This document shows positions 11,502 through 22,685 of a stretch of 64,000 nucleotides of DNA, one piece after another. Positions within the stretch are counted from its first letter, which is position 1; every line of letters starts with the position of its first letter. Under the pieces are notes generated by a model. The model saw only the letters and a list, made by a program, of their open reading frames with translations. It had not been told where the DNA came from and did not search any database. Both the position numbers and the translations under genes were made by a program. Location: contig OW051471.1 of assembly GCA_932521025.1 (NCBI GenBank), positions 6,200,001-6,264,000 on the forward strand, given 5' to 3'. Source of the stretch: Oscheius onirici. Its lineage: Eukaryota > Nematoda > Chromadorea > Rhabditida > Rhabditidae.

Positions 11502-12428
11502 ATGGGCTACGAGGAGCTGGACAAGAAGTTCGGGACAGACGGAGTGGATGTGGTCTACTCGCAGCTGAAGGAACGCTACGAGAAGGGCGAAAAGGACAAG
11601 GAACTGCTGTGGCGTCTCGGTCGTAGCTGTCACGAACTGGCTGCAAAAGAGGCTGACAAGAACAAGAAGAAGAGACTGATCGTCAAAGGACAAGCATACT
11701 GTGTGGAGGCCTACAATCAGGACCAGACATCGTTCCCAGTTCTCAAATGGGTGGCTGTGACGACGGGTCAGCTGACAGGCTACCTCGGAACGAAGGAGAA
11801 GATCGAGCAGGGTTCCAAGTTCAAGGAATATCTCGACAAGGCGTTGGATATGGACAAGAAGGAGTACAGTCTGCTACACATGCGTGGTCGCTACGCTTTC
11901 GGAGTCGCCGGACTCAATTGGTTCGAACGCAAGGCTGCTTCCGTCTTCTACAGTACTCCATCAACTGCCACCTATGACGAGGCTCTGGCCGACTTTTTGG
12001 CTGCTCATGAGACTCGTCCTGACTGGCTCGAGAACATCTTCTACATCGCCAAGACCTATCTTCAGCTGAAAGACAAGACCAATGCCAAGAAGTATCTCAG
12101 TCTCGGTCTCGCTCTCAAGACTGCAGACGAGTCTGAACGCGACATCCATGCCGACATGCAGAAGATGCTCAAGAAGGTAAACCTTACCGCTCAAGAAGGT
12201 AAACATAATAAACCTTACCAAAAGTATCTTGTTCAAACCCGGAGCTTTCAAATTTTACGAATTTACGTCACGGCCGCTTATCTGGGTAGTTTGATAGAGA
12301 GCCAGACTGATCTGCGCCATTTGTGTACCATTTGTCCTCTTTCAACTCTTTCTTGCGAACTGTTGAACGGATCGATACTTTGCCAAGAAAAACAAACTGA
12401 ACTGTGCTGGGCGGCAGCAGATGTTTGA
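11502..12428 (+). CDS. Regulator of microtubule dynamics (RMD) family TPR-like protein
   Basis: Matches the RMD-1 / RMDN family, small TPR-like helical proteins that bind microtubules and, in C. elegans, help chromosome segregation. ATG 11502 begins MGYEELDKKFGTDGVDVVY. Conserved blocks are ELLWRLGRSCHELAAKE, the FPVLKWVAVTTGQLTGYLG repeat, LLHMRGRYAFGVAGLNWFERKAA and RPDWLENIFYIAKTYLQLKD. The homologous part is one uninterrupted exon up to KMLKK at about 12176, unusual for this intron-rich window. After that the frame stays open to TGA 12426-12428, but this tail (from VNLTAQEG) is not family-like and starts at a GT donor. A 22-bp tandem duplication at 12167-12219 doubles that AAGAAG/gtaaac site. 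The true 3' end may therefore be spliced or mutated. Confidence 0.85.
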   Translation: MGYEELDKKFGTDGVDVVYSQLKERYEKGEKDKELLWRLGRSCHELAAKEADKNKKKRLIVKGQAYCVEAYNQDQTSFPVLKWVAVTTGQLTGYLGTKEKIEQGSKFKEYLDKALDMDKKEYSLLHMRGRYAFGVAGLNWFERKAASVFYSTPSTATYDEALADFLAAHETRPDWLENIFYIAKTYLQLKDKTNAKKYLSLGLALKTADESERDIHADMQKMLKKVNLTAQEGKHNKPYQKYLVQTRSFQILRIYVTAAYLGSLIESQTDLRHLCTICPLSTLSCELLNGSILCQEKQTELCWAAADV

Positions 12429-12602
12429 GTCAACAGTCGGCTATCAAGTGGTGATATCACCCGCTTCCAATTGATTGACTACTATTTTGAGGTTCCTATA
12501 AAAACTGGCCGTGCGGCGCCACTATGTCGGGCCATCTGTACCTCCACCTTTGTTTTGACGACCTCATTTCAATTCGACTCGTTTCAGTTCTGCCATGTTC
12601 CG

Positions 12603-15600
12603 ATGTACCACTGGTTCATTCTGCTAGCACTTTTGTGCCTTATCCAACAACTTTCTGGGTGTCCGTCAGTCTGTTCTTGTAGTCTTGGTCATGTCGATTG
12701 TTCCCGACGCGGATTGATCTCCGTTCCTCGACATCTTCCTTCGACTGCCACTTCAATGTAACCTTTTTCCAGTTTGTCAATTTAAGATTCATTCAGAGAT
12801 ATAAGTGGAAACGATATCGAACGTCTTATTTCCAGTTCTTTTTTCAACGCCACTTCTATAGTATCCATGTTTGTTTTCCTTTCATTTTTTACGAGTCCGC
12901 CATTTCAGAGATGCCTCTGACAATCGCATAAGACTCATCGATCCCACTCTTTTTTCTGTACTGAATCTGTCTGTAATGTGAGTCCTTTGAGTCGGTCTGA
13001 AGAAGATTCGTTAACTGCAGTAATCTTCGAAAAAATCGACTTACCTCTGTTCCTTGCGGGTTTTCAGCCCTCGAACGACTAGATTTGTACGTTTTCAAGT
13101 TTTCCGTAATTTGTTTCAGAAGTGCTAATTCAGTGGCAATATTGAAAGAGGAGGATGTCCGCTGTTTGGCGGCTGTTCGAATTGTGGATCTGTCAAGGAA
13201 CAGAATAGGAGAAATCGCCGTTACCCGAGTGAAACATTCAATTCTTCAGCGACTGTTTGTTCTTTTCTTTTCAACAAATTGTTTCACTTGCAGAGATTTG
13301 GCTTCTAATACAATCCGTTCTCTGCCAGCTGGAGTGTTCTCGTCTTTTCCTTTCATATTTTCCTTACGCCTTTCTCGGAACAAAATCTCCTTTGTTCATC
13401 GACACGCCTTCAAAGGTCTCTCTAGACTCGAAGCTTTGTGAGTCTTATGTATGGTTCTACAAGATTTTTCTTTCAGAGAACTAGGAAGAAACCAGTTGTC
13501 GTCCGTGCCCGCTTTGGTTTTTGAAGAATTGGTCTCTCTGAGACATTTACATCTTTTCAGAAACAGACTGGAAGGGTCAGCTGTTTGTTTTCAAATGAAA
13601 ATTCTTTTCAGTTTGGAAGACGGTGTGTTTTTCGGCTGCCACTCGTTACACTCTCTTAATCTCACTCTCAACCGAATCCAGAATTTGACCGAAGGCTGGC
13701 TCTTCGGTCTAAACAGTCTCCAAACTCTGTGAGTCGTCTTAGCATACTAGTTTCATCTTTCTAAACAGAGATCTCTCGTCGAATGAGATCAGTATCTTCG
13801 ATCCGACTGTCTGGGGTCAAACTCCGAATCTCCGTTGGCTCAGTCTTCAGAACAATCATTTGAGCAGTCTGTTCAGTGGAGCATTCCGACTCCTTCCAAT
13901 GCTCCAATTCCTTTCTTTGGCAGACAATCGCATTCAATCCATCCACAAGACGGCTATGACCGGTTTGGATCGACTGGACAGTCTGGACCTGAGTGGAAAT
14001 AATCTGGCAATGTGTGTCGAAGACGGAGCTGTTCTCAGCAATACTTCTCTTCCCTATCTACAAAGTCTTTTCTTCGCGAGAAATGACCTCAAGGTCGTTC
14101 CAAGCAAAGCCTTCAGTCGGTTTCCGAATCTCAAGAACTTGGATCTATCAGAGAATCATGTTGCCACTTTACACGAAGGAGCGTTTGAACCATTAAAGTT
14201 ACAAAAACTGTTTGTTGCATACTTTTAGTGCTTAAATAATGTAGTTTTAGAAGTCTTCAGACATCGAGTCTTCTGTGTGATTGTCTTGTCAGTTGGTTTC
14301 CCAACTGGTTGTACAAGACCGGACTCCCGAGAGACTCGATAACAGCCATTTGTTCTCATCCCGCTCCGTTGAAGAACATTCCCGTCGTCAACATCGACCA
14401 CGAAAACCTCACTTGTGGTGAGAATCAAGTTGAAGACCTAAACTAGACCATTTTCAGTCGATGATTCTCCTCGTGCCCGAATTGTCCTCCATCCAAGCTC
14501 TACTGTTGTCGTGGAAAAATCAACTACTCAATTCAGTTGTCGCGGCTACGGCATGGAACCGATCGTCATTCAGGTGACTCTTTAAAAGTATACCAGACGA
14601 CTTCGTTGTCTGGTGAAATGTAAAGTGCATAGCAACCTGTCCATCTCTGATCTGTTTTAACTCCAAGTTCAAATGACTTGCCATCTAATCTTGGGAATGT
14701 CTAACTTGTCGCGACGAATTACCATGGACAAAAAATTTAATAGCTTAGAATGATGATTTAGTTACAGTGGATGAAAGTCGAATCTGGAAGGGCTCGTCCG
14801 CTTAAAGAGAACCGATTCACAAGCATCAACACGACTCGTTCGAACATTTTCAACAATACAATGACCGGACACGAGATGGTCGAGTCCGTGCTCCAATTGG
14901 ACGCCATAACTCTTTCCGATTCTGGCGACTACCAATGTGTCGTTTCGAATCTGTTCGCGACTGTCTACAGTGTGAGAGCAGACCTACAAGTCCATCAACC
15001 TCCCACTTTTCTCATCGAACCCGATGATTTGTCTCTTCTTGTCGGTCTCAATACTAAAATATCCTGTGCTGCTACAGGTTCACTTGTCCACTTACTCAAT
15101 CAATCAGTTTCTAGGTATTCCTTCTCCAACTCTGCGCTGGAGTAAAGATGGAGGACAGGCGTTTCCAGCAGCCACAGAAAGAAGACTTCACGTGAGACAA
15201 GGAGACGACCATCTGTACATTTTGAATGTGACTACGGCCGACCAAGGAGTGTACACTTGTCATGCGAGTAATTCGGTTGGATCTAGCCAAGCCAGTGCTA
15301 CTTTGCGAGTGCATGAACATGGATTCCGCTCGAAGATAGCAGATTCGAAAGTATCTGAAGGAGATACACACATCTACGAGTGTCTAGCAGATGTAGCTCA
15401 ACAAAGGATTGTTTGGCTCAAAAACGGTCATCTGTTGGAAACAGACGGAACCAGAGTATTACTCAAAGCTTTCGATCAAGTCATGGTCATCTCAAAGGTT
15501 TGCCTATCAAGTTGAGTTCTAAACTTGTAGTTCAGGTAGTCCAGAGCGATGCTGGACAGTACGATTGTGAGTTGTGGGCGGGAGGAGACGTCCTCACTCG

Positions 15601-15796
15601 ACAGACAGCCAAATTGTCCGTGTCTACTCTTCTAGAAGTTCCTTCTGGAGCAGCTCTAATAGTTCGTGCTGAAAAGTCATCTCGCGTATCTATCGCCGTT
15701 GTCATATCGTGTGGCGTCGTCTTATTTGTCATTATGGGTCTCGTCTTCTCTTTAATATATTGGTGTCGCCAACCCCCGTTGCCTGTCGCCGTCTGA
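12603..15796 (+). CDS. LRR and Ig-domain transmembrane receptor, LRIG / SMA-10 type
   Basis: A type I membrane glycoprotein of roughly 800 aa. ATG 12603 starts a signal peptide ([19 protein letters not shown]) followed by an LRRNT cap, [18 protein letters not shown]. About a dozen LRRs follow, several at LRIG-typical wording ([34 protein letters not shown]). The LRRCT cap has [14 protein letters not shown]. Three Ig domains follow, recognisable by [27 protein letters not shown] and [13 protein letters not shown]. The membrane helix is [18 protein letters not shown], then [12 protein letters not shown] and stop, so the cytoplasmic tail is only about a dozen residues against hundreds in vertebrate LRIGs. 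Family members modulate receptor tyrosine kinase and BMP signalling; C. elegans SMA-10 promotes BMP signalling. Exon boundaries between 12760 and 13130 are uncertain. Confidence 0.88.
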
Positions 15797-15873
15797 GCAG
15801 TTCCAACCATTCATTCTTTGTACAAAGACAGTTAGTGTCATAAATCTCGGGAATGTCTTCTTTTGTACCCGCT

Positions 15874-17190
15874 CTAGATGAGCTTTTCGCTGAATTCGTC
15901 GTCGGTGATTTCGACTGCTTCGAGGGCCACTCGTACACCTCCTGTGGTCAGCGATGCCTAAATTGTTTTATACATACAAATTAGTAAATTGAAGCTACTT
16001 GTCCATTACTCTTGACCGACAGTCTGGTCACCTGGTTCTCTTTTTCGCTTTTGTCTTCCCATCCTTCTTCTGCTTCCTCGTCTTCAACGTCCGTCTCCTC
16101 TGGTTTGGCTACTGGCGGAAGAACTTCTCTTTCTGCTTCATCATCGTCACTGCTGCTGTCTGCATCAGCGTACATCAGTGTTCTCTTCGGCTCGTCCTCA
16201 ACATTGACAAGAACGGCATGATGTAGTCCTTCGAGAGTCTCATGTTCCGGTGGAGGAACATCAGGAAGATCTGGTGGTGCTTCATCCTCTTCACTGTCAT
16301 CTTTCCGACTGCTTTCGACGTCTTCCGACCCGTCAGTTCTGGCTGAGCTTGGATTTGAAGGAGATGTCTTCAATATACTTCTTGGAGAAGCAGTTGGAGC
16401 TGTGCTTTGTGTTGTTTCATGAAGAACAATCTCTTCTTCCAACTCGCTGTCACTTTCATCTTCTTCTTTACTCGGTCTTGAGTTTGTGATCTCTTGCATC
16501 TCTTCGATATCATCTTCCAATGCTCGACCTTCTACAGCTGGAGTTATTTGAATAGCTGGTGTCTCGTCGCCATTCGTGACTCGTGGACTGTCGTATCCTT
16601 CGAGAAGAATCTGTTGAAGAGTGACAACTTCAGCACTTCTCGACGATGTCTGTGGCTCGTCTTTTCTTTCCTCCAATTGAAGATCTTTCTTCAAAATCTC
16701 AGACATTTGTCGCAGTTCCGACTCGTCCACCTCTTCAATCACATTCGTTCTAATCGAGACAGCATCCTAAATATTTTGCATCTTCAAAAGTAACAACTAG
16801 AACCTCCAAACTGGGTTTCTCCTGCTCTTCACCACAAATGTCGTTCATCATCAAATCGTTCAAATTCATCTGGTCAAATTCTTTCGATTCTTCTAAAATA
16901 GTCTCTTGTTTCTGTTCAATCTTCCATTTTGGGGCTTTTCCGCGAAACTCTTCTTTCGGTCCTTTCTCATCTTTTCCAACTTCTGAATTGACGAGTACAC
17001 TCAAAACTAGTCGAGCCTTACCGAGCTGCTGATCTTCAAAGCCATCCACCGTCTCAGTGGCCGGAGTAATTGTCGTTTGTTCTATTGGAGCAGGTACATC
17101 GTTGCTGCGAATGAGAGTAACCGGAGGCTCTTTTTCTTCACGTGAGCAGCAGCAGATTCGAGCAAAAAAGCCCGGATGTGGTTCGGCCAT
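15874..17190 (-). CDS. Acidic low-complexity protein with N-terminal Cys cluster
   Basis: Not recognised. ATG at 17190 gives MAEPHPGFFARICCCSREEKE, whose CCC preceded by an aromatic and basic patch looks like a palmitoylation site, so membrane attachment is plausible. The rest (about 400 aa) is strongly acidic and disordered, rich in Glu, Asp, Ser and Pro, with runs such as SDSELEEEIVLHE and ADSSSDDDEAE. The last exon after a 43-nt intron encodes ASLTTGGVRVALEAVEITDDE and ends at TAG 15874-15876. Exon joins at about 17020 and 16770 are short GT-AG introns. It is convergent with the LRIG gene, 77 bp apart. No enzymatic domain is visible. Confidence 0.65.
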
Positions 17191-18618
17191 TCTGACACCT
17201 GATAGCTGAGACAATTAGGATTTGTCGAATCCTAAAAACGGAGAGAGAGCGAGGAGGAAAGACGACTGAATTGCGGATAATCGAAAAAACGGATGTGGTA
17301 GGCGAGAAAATGGACTGGGAGAATGAGTTAATTTAGGGAATGGAAAAAGTTTTGTGGAGAAAGGAGGGAGAATAGACTTGTAAACAATTTGATGTAGGTA
17401 ATCGTGAGCTGGACGAGGAAAACTGGAAGAATGTTTGACCTGAGTTCATCGACGTCTGTCTAGAGTAAACAAAAGTCCTAATTGCCACGGAAAAGATTAT
17501 CCGTGTAGCGGAACTGTGACATTGTTGGAACAGATTTGCACTCTTTCTCAAACAGCTTCTTTCGGAGCAGCACAATTGGGAAACTCTGTCATCTATTTTC
17601 GTTTTCGTGGATCCTGGAAAACAAACTTGCAAAGTAGGGTACAATAGGTATATTTCTTTCTGTTCATGAATTTCAAAAGTTTGTAGTAAACCGGGAGTTC
17701 TACAAAATGTCATAGCTTCGTAGCTTTAGAACGAAGAAAACGAGAGCAATGCTGAAAGAGCCGTTACGGTTCTTATGAATCATTCTGAATTTCTACTTGG
17801 AGGAAAACTTGATCGAGAGGTTATGTTTGGTTTTTCTAAGATCGGCATCCAAGTGGGCGCATATGGAAGAGTAAACGAACGTAGTGAGCAGTTGCTGCGC
17901 GGCAAGAGGGAAAGAGGTTGGCGCATGTTTGCGCACTATAAGCTGGCCTCGGTCGACTCCTGAATCACGGAAAGCTAATCAAAAGTTTCGTGTTTGCTCA
18001 TTAGCAATGTCTTCTGGGGGTCACGCGACTCGACAAAATCTTCACACAAAATGTGACGAAGTGGCTCTCCATGAGGCCGGAAAGATTAATAAGTTTTCTG
18101 CGGGTTGCCGAGGTTACGCCAGCCGGATGCGTTCCTCAACCGATTACTCAAAAGGATCAGTAATAAATGTTTCCAAAATAGAAATCTCTAATTGTCTTTG
18201 ACTCAGATAAAGTTTTTTTGGGGACCGGAGTGGAAAAGAATGTATTCGTACAATGCCAGGTTTGGCCAAGACATGTCGCTGTCAGCCTGCTGGAGAACGT
18301 CAATGTAGGTTGTCGGACTTGGTTCGAACCCCTCTTTTGTGAAGAAACTTGCGAACAATTCAAACCGGCGCTGTACATGGCGAGGCATTGTATTGTACTA
18401 TTCAGTTTCCGTTTTGACTTTTTAAAGTCTTCTTCTGGCAGACGACAGGTGCATTCAAAGGTCTGTAGATGAACAGACAGAACAGTTTTCTGACATCAGA
18501 ATGAGTCAGGCCTTTCTGATAAACAAAGGTCTCATGATGGTCTCTCTCGGTGTAACCAAAACATTGCCGCGAGCCTTTGTAACAAACAGACAGACACCTG
18601 CTCACTCTCAGTATCAAG
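17191..18618. other. Intergenic, no confident gene
   Basis: About 1.4 kb upstream of the acidic-protein gene and before the first small secreted gene. A 60-aa minus-strand open stretch at 18203-18388 has a protein-like composition (EGFEPSPTTYIDVLQQADSD) but no supporting exons. The remainder shows nothing I can name. Confidence 0.4.
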
Positions 18619-19171
18619 ATGGGTCGCTGGCTGTTCCTTCTTGCCCTTTCTTCGTTCTTCATCCTTATTCTCAGCTCAGGTAAACTTGATCCTGATTTCC
18701 CAATGTCTGATAAAAAAAGAGGGTGACTCATCAAGCGAAGTGTTTTTTTCTCGTTCCCATGCTGTTTGCCACGATAAGAGAATCAATATAAGCACCCAGT
18801 TCCGACCCAGTTCAAAGTTATGTCTTCAGATCAGCAGTCGGCAAATGTTCAAGGAGACCCGGTTAGTTGTTTATATTTCTTTCGTTTTTAAAAGTACTGC
18901 TTCAGGAATATCTTCCCGGTCAGAACATGATTAACAGTGGATTGAGAAAGAACATGCCCACCAATCAAGAACAGGTCAGATTCAAACATCTGTTTGAGAT
19001 AATTTCTATTTTTTCATTATTTCAGTTTTCTTATTTCCGCCATTTCAGCCGTCGGAAGTGCCTCTCCGTGGTCAGAACATGATCAACAATCATCACAGAA
19101 AACAAATGTCAAACAGCGGACCCAAGACGGCGCACGGCACGGTTCCCAACAGAAGACGCGGAGAAAACTAA
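18619..19171 (+). CDS. Secreted precursor with repeated GQNMIN...RK motif
   Basis: ATG 18619 opens a clear signal peptide, MGRWLFLLALSSFFILILSS. The best exon chain gives a mature part of about 70 aa. It contains two copies of a 16-residue unit: GQNMINSGLRKNMPTN and GQNMINNHHRKQMSNS, each on its own exon. A C-terminal NRRRGEN precedes TAA 19169-19171. Basic RK/RRR sites inside a short secreted precursor fit a neuropeptide, antimicrobial or cuticle/secretion peptide. There are no cysteines and no amidation glycine after the basic sites. Introns at about 18865-18905 and 18976-19050 are clear. The first intron (18680-18833) is less certain because several AGs are available. Family unknown to me. 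Confidence 0.6.
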
Positions 19172-19413
19172 TTGTAAACTATTGTTGTGTAAATAAATTT
19201 TTACTTTCCAAAGAATCATTTTGCGCGTCGTCCTCTCGTCCCGGTGAGAGAGGAAGAGCAAATTAGAGCACATAAAACGACAGTTAGCAGGATGCAGAAT
19301 GCCTTAGTCTAATGGCTGTCTGAAAGCTTTTTGGTGTTTCTAATGGCTTTATACTAAAAGGCACAGACCATGAAAAGTAAAGAATCAGTTTGACCAGAGA
19401 CAGTCTTCCAAAT

Positions 19414-20030
19414 ATGTCGATACTGCTTCTACTCTTCCTTCTACCTCTTGTTTCGACCGAATACTGCGAAGTCGGATGGATTTATCGCTCGGGGAAGAAC
19501 GTTGAAAACTCTGTCTCCAAATACTCCCATATAAGTTTTGGATTTGAAGAAAAGGAGAATTTGTTCAGACATTGAGAGCTGACGTCGGAAAGGGAGAACA
19601 TTGTTTTTTCGAGGTCGTTGGTGAAATTAGCGATCAATATGCCAACTTCACAGACTGTTAGATTCGAGCTGGACACTCTAAAAAAGTTAGTCTCTTGTCT
19701 TCCCCCCAATGTCTTTTTCAGATCTGGATGAATAATTTGAACTGTTCCACTCAAGTTTTGGAAAACGACACGAAAGCGGTGTGGAAGAGCTTGCTCAGAT
19801 GTGTCTGTTGGGAAGAACTGTGTAGTACTCACTTGGAAAATATCAGGGAAATGTTAAGCAAGTACAAAAAGGTGGAACATCCTCCTAAGTCTCAGAGCAA
19901 AATGATCGACTGTGCTACGCAAGCTTTGGAGAAAGTCAATCACAAAGAAGAGTCTACCACGACGTCTTCTGGCAATGCTGCGAGCCTGTTGGTTTCAATT
20001 GTTTATTCGACGTCCACTTTGTTCGTTTAG
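19414..20030 (+). CDS. Small secreted Cys-containing protein, possibly GPI-anchored
   Basis: ATG 19414 starts a strong signal peptide (MSILLLLFLLPLVSTEYCEVGW). The last exon (19730-20030) encodes Cys-containing helices (IWMNNLNCSTQVLEN, LLRCVCWEELCSTHLEN, MIDCATQALEKV) and ends with a Ser/Thr-rich spacer and hydrophobic tail, NAASLLVSIVYSTSTLFV, which looks like a GPI-attachment signal. The pattern is reminiscent of the Cys-rich extracellular DUF19/T20D4.11-like proteins of nematodes, but I cannot confirm that. The exons between 19500 and 19720 do not join in one frame with canonical sites, so the middle is unresolved. The gene may be damaged or use unusual splice sites. Confidence 0.5.
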
Positions 20031-20205
20031 ATGTTCGGCAATGATCCTTCTGGCTCTTTTCTACTGAAAAACAACGTTTTCCGATCTACAATATGATTCA
20101 ATGAACTGATTCGATCAATCTCTCTTTATTCTTTTTCTGTTTCCTCCGCCCTTTTTTTTGACTGAACCAGTCTCTGTAGACCACGCCCATGTCACTTCTT
20201 CAGAA

Positions 20206-21085
20206 ATGCGCTGTCTCGTCCTCCTCTTCTGTTTCTTCGCTCTCGTAGCCAGCTATTACATGCCCAGAGCAGTCTACAACTATCCTTACAGGTTGGTCGA
20301 AATCCTCCTTTTCTTGGCAGAAGCGTCTCCATGTTAGAATTGAACAAAAGTAGCATGACAATCATTGAAACAGCTCTTCGGATAGCGGAATATGATACAG
20401 AAAACTGTCTAGATTATGTTTTCGAACAAATTAATGTAAAAAATTGACCAAAAAGAATTCTTCACGCATCCGTGGTTTCATACACAGACATTAGTTCTAG
20501 TTTGCGCAGTTGAGAATGTCGAACAAGCACAATGACGATCGCATAACAAAATCTTTGTTTCGGATGCTGCAAACATACTCTTTCAGATATGTAAAAACTG
20601 GCTCCAAAAAACCTTTTTCATACTGAAAAGACAGACAATCTTACGTTCGAGTTACAGTTAAAAGTACACATACGTGTCTCATGGTCGATGTGCTTTGCTT
20701 CCGGATGCTTTTGAAACGGGAAAGGTCCTGCATGTATTGTCCTGCAGCATCTTCCTTCTTTTTGAATCATTTCCCTTGGCTGAATCGGGACTTCACAAAA
20801 TCACTGACGAGTCGAGTGCGCTGGGAATCGAGTTAGCCCCACGCCTTGATGATCCCCTACAAGCAGAATGATGCGGCGTCTTGAAGAGACCCTTCAGGGA
20901 CTTTCTTCCCCTTGGATCGTAGACAAATGAAAAGTTTAAGAGCGTTCGGTGATATGGAGATGGACGGACCACAGAAGGCGTTGTCTCGCTACGACAAGAA
21001 GGCGTCTGATTTTCTAGCAGTCAAGAGATTCAAAGCATCGGGATTCAAGCCCTGTTATTATTCTCCAATCTCTTGTTTGATCTGA
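20206..21085 (+). CDS. Allatostatin-C-like neuropeptide precursor
   Basis: Two exons encode about 80 aa. Exon 1 (20206-20291) is a signal peptide, MRCLVLLFCFFALVASYY, followed by MPRAVYNYPYR. Exon 2 starts at 20923 after gatcgtag and keeps the frame. Near its end a Lys-Arg processing site precedes the last peptide FKASGFKPCYYSPISCLI and TGA 21083-21085. The ring CYYSPISC has six residues between cysteines and differs from the arthropod allatostatin C ring CYFNPISC at only two positions. A single C-terminal, non-amidated copy after a dibasic site is also the allatostatin C precursor layout. Such peptides act through somatostatin-like GPCRs. The terminal LI replaces the usual Phe. The intron is 631 nt, long for this genome. 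Confidence 0.72.
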
Positions 21086-21281
21086 TCTTACTGACCTTGA
21101 CTATTGGAATAAACAATTCTTTGTTATGCAGAGTCTCCAGAGTGCGTTTTGTTTTAGTCCGAAAAATCATAGTTGTTATTTTATCGGAGTGTTCAGTAAC
21201 ATCTAAGTTTCGAGTTTCAGCTCTGACCTGTTGAAGACTAACAAGTCAAGATAACAATGATATGAATCACTAGTTGTACTG

Positions 21282-22437
21282 ATGTCCGCTCCGAAAGGTC
21301 AGCTCCTCTACTCTTCTAACAAGCAATTCTACTTTAGGTGTCCGAAGTGGGATGGGATCGCTGCAGAAAGCCGAAAAACTCGCTACCATCGACGAAGATG
21401 AACTGCCTCGACAGCCACACAAGAAAGAGCGCTGCGAAGAGTCGAAACCAAAGCCTCTGAATGTGGACTTGACTCTGGATTTTGTGAACAACACTCTGGC
21501 ACGCGGAGTCAAAGGAATCGTTACCGAATTCCGTGAGGAGAGAAGGGGCAACGACCTGTCCAAGATGACTGCCTTCACGGAAAACCAACAATTTGGACGG
21601 AACAGATACAAGGATGTGGGATGTCTGGATGAAAGTCGTGTGCCACTCACCCTTGGACCGGTCAACTATATTCATGCCAACTACGTGGCTGGATACAAAA
21701 GCCAGAAGAGGTTCATCTGCACTCAGGCGCCAGTCGACAAGACCATTCAAGAATTTTGGCACATGATTGTCCAGGAGAAGGTCAGCCATGTGAGTCTCAT
21801 TCTTTTCTTTTGATGTTAAAAACTTTCGATCCTGATGCTGTGCAACATGAAGGAGCAGGGAGTCAACAAGTGTGCCCAATACTTCCCGACTAGTGTGACC
21901 AAAGCCTTGGACTTTGGAGGAATCAGCGTCAATGCTGTGAGAATCGGCAAGCAGAAGTTCAACTGTCCGACCAAGAACTTTGTCGTCCGCAGTGTTCTCT
22001 CGGTCATAGTCCCAGGCCATTCTCCTCACAACTGTACTCATCTCTGGTGGAAGGACTGGCCCGACCGAGGAGTTCCTCCGGCCGACATGGCTCCAATCGA
22101 ACTCTGTGCTCGCTTTGAACAATACTCCAAGAACAGTCCAATCGTCGTTCATTGTTCAGCTGGCATCGGAAGAACCGGCTCGATCGTCCTCGTCGATCTT
22201 CTCCTCGAACTGCTTCGTTCCGGAACTCCGTGGGATGAGACTCTGGTCAGATATCTCCGCAATCTGAGAACTCAGAGGAACAACTCGATCCAGACGGAAC
22301 ACCAGTACCTCTACGTGCACCAGACGATGCTCAACTACGTCATCAACCATTTCAAGTTGGGCAGGAAGGATCCGAGACTGGCTCAGGCTATGGACAAGTT
22401 CACTGCCGAATACACGAAATACTGCCACGGATTCTAG
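21282..22437 (+). CDS. Single-domain protein tyrosine phosphatase
   Basis: A cytosolic phosphotyrosine phosphatase of about 365 aa. After a basic, Lys-rich N-terminus (PRQPHKKERCEESKPK) the domain runs in order: ARGVKGIVTEF, NRYKDVGCLDESRV, YIHANYVAG, RFICTQAPVDKTIQEFWHMI, the WPDRGVPP loop with the general acid Asp, and the catalytic HCSAGIGRTGS (HCX5R). The Q-loop region is LRTQRNNSIQT. The wording and short length resemble the large nematode family of single-domain, often sperm-expressed PTPs. The first intron after MSAPK is 40 nt. The second (21790-21828) starts gtgagt but ends ttcg rather than ag, yet the protein resumes perfectly at ILMLCNMKE. Stop TAG 22435-22437. Confidence 0.9.
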
Positions 22438-22685
22438 TCAAAAGTAGACGAAGAGTAAACAATGTCGCAGCAACTCTTTTCTTTCTCTTACTCTTCACAA
22501 GTTTTCATACTTCTTTCCTCAATCTGGAGCTGAATCTTGTCGGAAAACATTATTTTGTCAGACAACGTAATTCTTTTTTGAAAAATTAACTCAGAAACAT
22601 AGAATTGCAGACAGATCCACTTGACTTGTTCTGTTGTTTAGTCAGCCGCGTCGCGTCTTCTCCAAGATGTTACTCCACTTCCTTT

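Noticed and set aside
18300-18335. ggttcgaaccc as a possible tRNA T arm
   Set aside because: No acceptor, D or anticodon stem in the surrounding 80 nt on either strand.
21334-22152. 272-codon minus-strand frame
   Set aside because: Antisense of the tyrosine phosphatase exons, which carry the full catalytic motif set on the plus strand.
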